From Muntiacus reevesi (lineage: Eukaryota; Chordata; Mammalia; Artiodactyla; Cervidae): a stretch of DNA of 64,000 bases. The notes beneath the pieces were generated by a model. The model did not search any database. It was not told the origin of the DNA and saw nothing but the letters and a program-made list of their open reading frames with translations. Below are positions 58,376-64,000 of the stretch, piece after piece. Every line of letters starts with the position of its first letter. Within the stretch, counting starts at the first letter, position 1. The stretch covers positions 126,440,480-126,504,479 of the forward strand of contig NC_089249.1 in NCBI RefSeq assembly GCF_963930625.1, read 5' to 3'. Position numbers and translations under genes: made by a program.

Positions 58376-58544
58376 TCCTTGTGGACCACCAATTTGGGGG
58401 TAACAGCTTACTGCTATAGCACCCTTATTCATTTAACAACTAATTAAAACGTGCCTTTGATCATCTTGTTGACAAATGATCTTTTGTTGGCTTTTACTGG
58501 TCGGCAGCATTAATATTTAACAGTAACAGCAACGATAATGATAA

Positions 58545-58985
58545 CACCATAGTAATTAAAGCATATGGTATTTACTCTGTCAGGCACTATATTAACTCGG
58601 TGGTGGTTTAGTTGATAAGTCGTGTCCAACTCTTGCAACCCCATGGACTGCAGGCTCTTCTGTCCATGGTATTTGCCAGGGAAGCATAGTGGAGTGGGTT
58701 GCCATTTCCTTCCCCAGAGGATCTTCCAGACCCAGGTTCTGAACCGATGGACCCATGTCACTTGCTTTGCAGGAGGATTATTTTACCGTGGAGTCACCAG
58801 AGAAGCCCAATTATTTTAACTCACATCTATTAATTTACTTAGTCCTCAAAAACAACTCAATGAAGTGATACTATTACTCTAACTATTTTACATATGAAGA
58901 AACTGAGGCACAGAGTGGTTAAGGACACATAGAAAGTGGAAGAAATAGGACTTGAACCCAGACTCTTAACCACTACATGATAATG
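58545..58985 (+). repeat. MIR relic split by a SINE
   Basis: TTTACTCTGTCAGGCACTAT before the SINE, and GAAACTGAGGCACAGAGTGG and CTTGAACCCAGACTCTTAAC after it, are consecutive MIR segments. Confidence 0.8.
58599..58815 (-). mobile_element. Bov-tA SINE nested in a MIR
   Basis: A reverse copy runs from GGTGGTGGTTTAGTTGATAA to the head ending GTCACCAGAGAAGCCC. TTAACTC flanks it at 58592-58598 and 58816-58822. Confidence 0.9.
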
Positions 58986-59469
58986 ACTCTCCAAGACCTA
59001 GCATTTTAATTCTTAGGGTGTATCTTTTACTCCAACTAAGTTATAAGCTCTTCAAGGAATGAGCTTAATCTTCTACCTCCTGAAATCAGTCACCGCCCCA
59101 AGAGTAGTGCCTTATATGTAACAGGCTCAATAATTTTTTGCTAATTTTAGCACTGACCAATAATGCATAAGTCAATATCTAATAAATTATACTATAATAA
59201 TAAAAATTTGAATTCATATAAGATGGGAAAGATTAGCATGAAACATCTTTACTTCTGGTAAGGCAGTGAAATGAGGCACAAGAATCTGAACCGTTGGATG
59301 AAACTGTCCAGGAACATTATCTGTAGCTATGAGCTCCCTCTGTTCCTTTCTAATGTAACCAAACCTTCTCAACAGAGGAAACATGGAAAACATCTGAACT
59401 AAACACAGATGATTATTTCTAATTGAGATGGTGTGTGGTAATGACAGCAAATGATTTTTGAGGATTTGG

Positions 59470-59690
59470 GGATTGTGTTGAGCGTACTATGTGCCAATCA
59501 CCATGTTATGCGACTGTAAGCAGGGCCGATCATACCTACTGACAGTACTTGTCAGTAACTACTATTATCATAATCAGTTCACAGAGGTACAAAATTGGCT
59601 TAGAGTAACTACAGGTCAGCGCTAAGAGGTGGTGGGGTTGGGACCTGGCCTGTGCTTAAGTAACCAGAGTATTCTAAAAGGAAGGTTTGA
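59470..59690 (+). repeat. MIR relic
   Basis: GAGCGTACTATGTGCCAATC, CTACTATTATCATAATCAG and GTTCACAGAGGTACAAAATT follow the MIR order. Confidence 0.6.
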
Positions 59691-59718
59691 CTGGGGATTA
59701 TGCACCAAAATCTAAAAT

Positions 59719-60671
59719 CATGGAACAACAGATTGGTTCCCAACTGGGAAAGGAGTACGTCAAAGCTGTATATTGTCACCTTGATCATTTAACTTATACG
59801 CAGAGTACATCATGCGAAATGCCAGGCTGGACAAAGCACAAGCTGGAATCAAGGTTGCCGAGAAAAATATCAATAATCTCAGCTATGCAGATGGCACCAC
59901 CCTTATGGCAGAAAGTGAAGAAGAACTAAAGAGCCACTTGATGAAAGTGAAAGAGGAGAGTGAAAAAGTTGGCTTAAAACTCAACATTCAGAAAACTAAG
60001 ATCATGGCATCTGGTCCCATCACTTCATGGCAAAAAATGGGGAAATAATGGAAACAATGAGAGACTTTATGACTTTTTTGGGGGCTCCAAAATCACTGCA
60101 GATGGTGATTGCGGCCATGAAATTAAAAGATGCTTGTTCCTTAGAAGAAAAGCTACGACCAACCTAGACAGCATATTAAAAAGCAGAGACAATTACTTTG
60201 CCAACAAAAGTCCATCTGGTCAAAGCTATGGTATTTCCAATAGTCATGTATGGATGTGAGAGTTGGACTATAAAGAAAGCTGAGTGCTGAAGAATTGATG
60301 CTTTTGAACTGCAGTGTTGGAGAAGACTCTTGAGAGTCCCTTGAACTGCAAAGAGATCCAACCATTCAATCCTAAAGGAAATCAGACCTGAATAATCATT
60401 GGAAGGACTGATGCTGAAGCTGAAATTCCAATACTTTGGCCACCTTATGGGAAGAACTTACGCATTGGAAAAGACCCTGATGTTGGGAAAGATTGAGGGC
60501 AGGAGGAGAAGGGGATGACAGAAGATGAGATGGTTGGATGGCATCACCGACGTGATGGACAGGAGTTTGCGCAAGCTCTGGGAGATGGGGATGGACAGGG
60601 AAGCCTGGAATGCTGCAGTCCATGGGGTCACAAAGAGTCAGACACAACTGAGTAACTGAACTGAACTGACT
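59719..60671 (+). mobile_element. BovB LINE, 5'-truncated, 12-bp duplication
   Basis: The copy begins in the RT domain (GGAACAACAGATTGGTTCCC). The YADD box is mutated to YADG at 59884-59895, removing a catalytic aspartate. The open frame 59812-60048 (MRNARLDKAQAGIKVAEKN start) ends early at TAA. AAAATCTAAAAT flanks the unit at 59707-59718 and 60672-60683. Confidence 0.95.
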
Positions 60672-61649
60672 AAAATCTAAAATGATTCCTTTTACATAAT
60701 CCAGTTGTCTCTGTCTCCTCTGCCATCACACCTAGCCACATTTCACTTTGGCATTTCACTGTCTGAATTTAATTTGGGGGTTCAATAGCTTAGCAGGAGT
60801 GAGAAAAACCACCACCTCCCCACCTCTGAATAAAACCACAATTGTACCAACTCCTCTGGGGCATCACCATCCTGATACCCAGCACTGACAAATTTACCCA
60901 AACTTTGAAAGGTAATATTTGCAAATATCAAAAGGCAAATTTCTCCTATTGAATGAAATTCTCTCTGAACACAGTTAAATGACATTGATAGACCTGGTAA
61001 AATCTGGTGCGGCTACAAATGCCTTCCAAAGCAAATATAAATGAAATGCCTTTTATACACCTCCTGTAAGGATAAGACTAGGCAAATAAAATTAAAACTG
61101 GCAACCCAAAGAGATTCAGGGCACATCAACATCTTGAATTGTGCTTCAAATGTTGGGGCTTAACTTAAAACTCCAAAGCAGATTGAGGCAGAAGACTTTC
61201 AGATCCATGATGGTATAAATTTAATCCACATGTGTCTGATTCATTTACACTTGAAGCAGTCAAGTAATGTTTTGTAAGTGCCGTCTCAATGTCTATGACA
61301 TCTCTGGGCATTTTTATGTCTTTCTCCTTAAAAAACAGGAAATCATGCTTTGGCAAGAGTAAATAAACTTAAAATACCAAAGTATTACAGACCACCAAGC
61401 ACAACGAAATCAACAGACTTTTGTGTAAATTCTCAATCCAGCAGTGTCTTTTTTTTAATTAGCTTGACTTTTGCTGGTCCAATTTTACACCATTCATTTC
61501 CATGAAGGGAGATGTTATACTCAAATATGAGTTCAATTCCAAGAGCCTATAGACAGCTCAATAGATTTACCAAATCACACTGTAAAGCTATGTGTAATAT
61601 ACTTTATATTGAGATAACGTGTGAATAAATGGACTTCTAGAAGAGGGCC

Positions 61650-61990
61650 CTAAGCCAGATTCTGTGGGAAACAGACTTTGAGACAGTGATCTACATGCAG
61701 AAATTTTTCTGAAGGGTGGGAGGCAATGAGGAAAGCAGGATTTGGCAGAAGGAGGCGCAGAGCTGGAATGCAGTTACAAGCTCTGAAGTGCACAGAAATG
61801 TCCCACAGGAGGCAAGGGTGTGCTTTAGGTCCCCACACCCACCCATCACTGTACACAGAATGTACACAGAATGTACACAGAATGACCAAAGAGAAGGGCC
61901 ACAGCCATAGACAAGGCGGCACCCTTTGGCTGAGGGTAATTTCCCTGAGGGGAAAACTCACCCCATAGGGGATCCAAGTGGAATACCAGT
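61650..61990. repeat. Possible old LTR-like relic
   Basis: GGGAAACAGACTTTGAGACA, ACATGCAGAAATTTTTCTGA and AGGGTGGGAGGCAATGAGG recall mammalian LTR text, but I cannot name a family. A period-11 triplication lies inside, at 61850-61882. Open frames on both strands are not recognisable. Confidence 0.35.
61850..61882 (+). repeat. Three perfect 11-bp tandem units
   Basis: TGTACACAGAA occurs three times in direct contact. It is a small minisatellite-like block. Confidence 0.93.
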
Positions 61991-62859
61991 GTCTACTAAA
62001 CAAGGCCTTTGGGATTTTCTGAGAATTAATCCTCTGTGAATATAAGACCTACTCAGTCTTTTAGTCTGATTAGCAATACAAATTGAGCCATATATTCACT
62101 CAATGAGCTAGCAAAGGCTTGAGGTAAGCAAACTCATTTTATAGGGAAATTTCAACATTTACTATGGAGTTTTAATTTATGACAATGTATGACCAGTGTC
62201 TGTAGGTCTTACTCAAAGAAATTTTCTCCTCCTGTGTCCTGAGATAATCCCCTCAAAGATAAAACACCAATAAAAAACACATCTTGGAGAAAAAAATTCT
62301 GCACGTAGAGAAGAAGGCAGTGCTAAAGATAATAATGGGGCAAAAGTAACTTGAAGAAGTTGTATCACCTAGCTTTCTCCCTTTGCCGTCGATAATTCAC
62401 ATTTGATACCTGGTTCCTTTTCATTCATTCATTCAATAAACATTGGTTATGACCTACTTCTTGTAGAAACTAAAACATAAGCCAGCAAATAGCTCTTAAA
62501 CGCCAAGAACCACTAAGACTAACAGAGGAAACTGACACGTAAACAACATAACAAAATAATATCAATCCCAGTTTATCTATGAACTTCTTTCAGATTGCTG
62601 ATGAAATTCCTAAATTCTAGCACCAGATTCAAATTGTAGAATGTTCAGGATTCTCCAGGATGCAATTCTAATACTCCTGGAAAACCTCTGAACACACTTT
62701 CACCTCTCAGATCTCTCCAATCCAAATCCCAATCCACAGTTTTGAAGTATACCCAAGGCCAACCAGTCAAGTCCTGACCTCATGAACAGACTGAGTCCAA
62801 AGTGGAAATGAGAACCACTACCCACTGAGCCCTCATTTACATTAGATTCATTTAGAAAA

Positions 62860-63190
62860 TACTTATTGGGCCCAACTCTGTGCCAGCCATTGGTCTTAGA
62901 ATTGAGGACACAGCAATAAACAAGGTTCCTTCCTTCAAGGAGCTTACATGCTAGAGTCAGAAGCCAACAACCACCAAGTAAGCAGATAAGTGTATCCCAT
63001 ATTATCTGATACTGCTAAATGCTATGAGAGAAAATAAAGCAGAGGCATGGAATAGAGAAGAGAAGGGTTACTTTCTAAGACAGCCTGGTTAGACAATATG
63101 ATATTTAAGAGAGGAGTCAGGGAAGAGCCACACGGAAGTCAGGAGGAGAGTACTCCAGGCAAGAGAACACCAAGGCTTCAGGCTCGGGAT
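62860..63190 (+). repeat. Ancient L2-like relic
   Basis: CTCTGTGCCAGCCATTGGTC, ACACAGCAATAAACAAGG, AAGGAGCTTACATGCTAGAG, GCTATGAGAGAAAATAAAGC and AGGCAAGAGAACACCAAGG follow the order of a common old mammalian repeat. I believe it is L2-related. Confidence 0.55.
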
Positions 63191-63398
63191 GTGTTCCCAA
63201 ATGTCCTGTCCAATGGAACTGTTCCTCTGCCAGCTCCTGTCACTGACTTCACACCACATACTTCATGTCCACCCAAACACAAGAGCAGCCTGAATACCCA
63301 TCATAGAAACTACATTTAACTATCTCTAAAATGTGCCTTATCTTCTGGATATGAATTTTGAGTTGTGTCTGAGTTGTTAAAAAATTTCATAAAAGTGG

Positions 63399-63688
63399 GG
63401 TTTCCCCAGTGGTCCAGCGGTCAAGAATCCACCTGCCAGTGCAGGGTATGTGGGTTAGATCCCCAGTCCTGGAAGATTCCACATGCTGAGAGGCAACTAA
63501 GCCTGTGAGCCACAAGTACTGAGCCTGTGTTCTGGAGCCCACGCTCTGCAACAAGAGAAGCCACCACAACAAGAAGCCCACACACCGCAACTAGAGAGTA
63601 GCTCCTGCTCTCCACCACTAGAGAAAGCTTGCATGTAGCAACAAAGATCTAGTGCAGTCAAAAATAATACACAAATAATTTTTAAAAG
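63399..63688 (+). mobile_element. CHR-2-type SINE with 16-bp target duplication
   Basis: The tRNA-like head GGTTTCCCCAGTGGTCCAGC, CTGCCAGTGCAGGGTATGTG, then the long CHR body (GGCAACTAAGCCTGTGAGCC, CAACAAGAGAAGCCACCACA, GCAACTAGAGAGTAGCTCC) and an A-rich tail. AATTTCATAAAAGTGG flanks it exactly at 63383-63398 and 63689-63704. It is the clearest full-length CHR copy in the window. Confidence 0.95.
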
Positions 63689-64000
63689 AATTTCATAAAA
63701 GTGGAACCCCAAGTATTTTCAGTCCTTTCTCCAAACATCATCATTGCAGCTTCCACAATCTAAACCAGGGAGCACTCCCACTTCACAAGGGAAACCAGCT
63801 AAAACAATTATCAACAATATCACCTCTAAATTAGTAGCAATGCAAGAAAGCCAAAAAGATCTGACATAAAGCTATAAAACAATCCAGTTTGTTTTTAATT
63901 TTAAAATGAAGCTCATTCAAAGTCCTTTATTTGGTACAGTGAGATCCAATGATGGATTGGTTAATTAATTTTTTTTAGTTTGGGAAATAATTCAAGCAGG

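Larger units (their letters stand above)
18693..64000 (-). other. PTGFR: PTGFR intron preceding the terminal coding exon (to window edge)
   Basis: The acceptor is at 18694-18693. No open frame resembling FP TM1-TM6 occurs anywhere to the right, so this intron continues past 64000 and is at least 45.3 kb. A very large intron at this position is consistent with the known gene structure. All elements listed above 18693 are intronic unless they prove to belong to another transcript. Confidence 0.8.

Noticed and set aside
18693..64000. Search for the PTGFR exon encoding TM1-TM6
   Set aside because: No minus-strand frame of the needed length (about 260 codons) or with FP-like TM text is present. 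The exon must lie beyond the right edge.
1..64000. Assignment to cattle versus sheep versus goat
   Set aside because: Repeat families and the PTGFR tail fit all bovids. I cannot separate them without alignment.

Overview
The window is nuclear DNA from a bovid ruminant (cattle, sheep or goat lineage; I cannot say which). The evidence is the dense load of ruminant-type retroposons on both strands: BovB LINEs (RTE clade), tRNA-Glu-derived Bov-tA SINEs (single and dimeric heads), BOV-A2 SINEs, cetartiodactyl CHR SINEs, ruminant L1 3' ends, and a background of old mammalian MIR, L2, MLT-type LTR and Tigger copies.

Only one stretch is convincingly part of a functional protein-coding gene. It is the terminal coding exon of PTGFR (prostaglandin F2-alpha receptor, FP), minus strand, 18402-18692, with a clean splice acceptor and a TAG stop. 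Its long 3' UTR runs to lower coordinates, most likely to the AATAAA at 14829-14824, through about 3.6 kb with no recognisable interspersed repeat. Everything from 18693 to the right edge (over 45 kb) is then the intron between this exon and the exon encoding transmembrane segments 1-6, which is not in the window. The exon carries a donor-like GT exactly nine residues after the TM7/tail junction, where the sheep FP-B isoform is known to diverge.

Layout. 1-14.7 kb is the 3' flank of PTGFR. It holds BovB and L1 pieces, a full-length 4.0-kb BovB with target-site duplications (4695-8726), nested L1/LTR layers (9.6-10.9 kb), a processed SENP8 (NEDD8 protease) pseudogene (11836-12467) and an old LTR near 14.3 kb. 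14.8-18.7 kb is the PTGFR 3' UTR plus last exon. 18.7-64 kb is the intron: about 20 SINEs, seven BovB copies or fragments, an L1 with a 5' inversion inside an L2, an internally deleted Tigger, many MIR/L2 relics, a perfect 19-bp inverted repeat at 32.7 kb, a poly(A)-only insertion with 14-bp duplications at 44.2 kb, and a small CpG-rich island-like patch at 39.4-39.6 kb.

I see no operon, CRISPR array, intact mobile-element coding capacity or new molecular system. The most useful observations are the PTGFR alternative-splice geometry, several clean retrotransposition structures, and three unexplained patches (2.9-3.2, 32.7 and 39.4 kb). Repeat boundaries are by eye and good to about 5-20 bases unless flanking duplications fix them.
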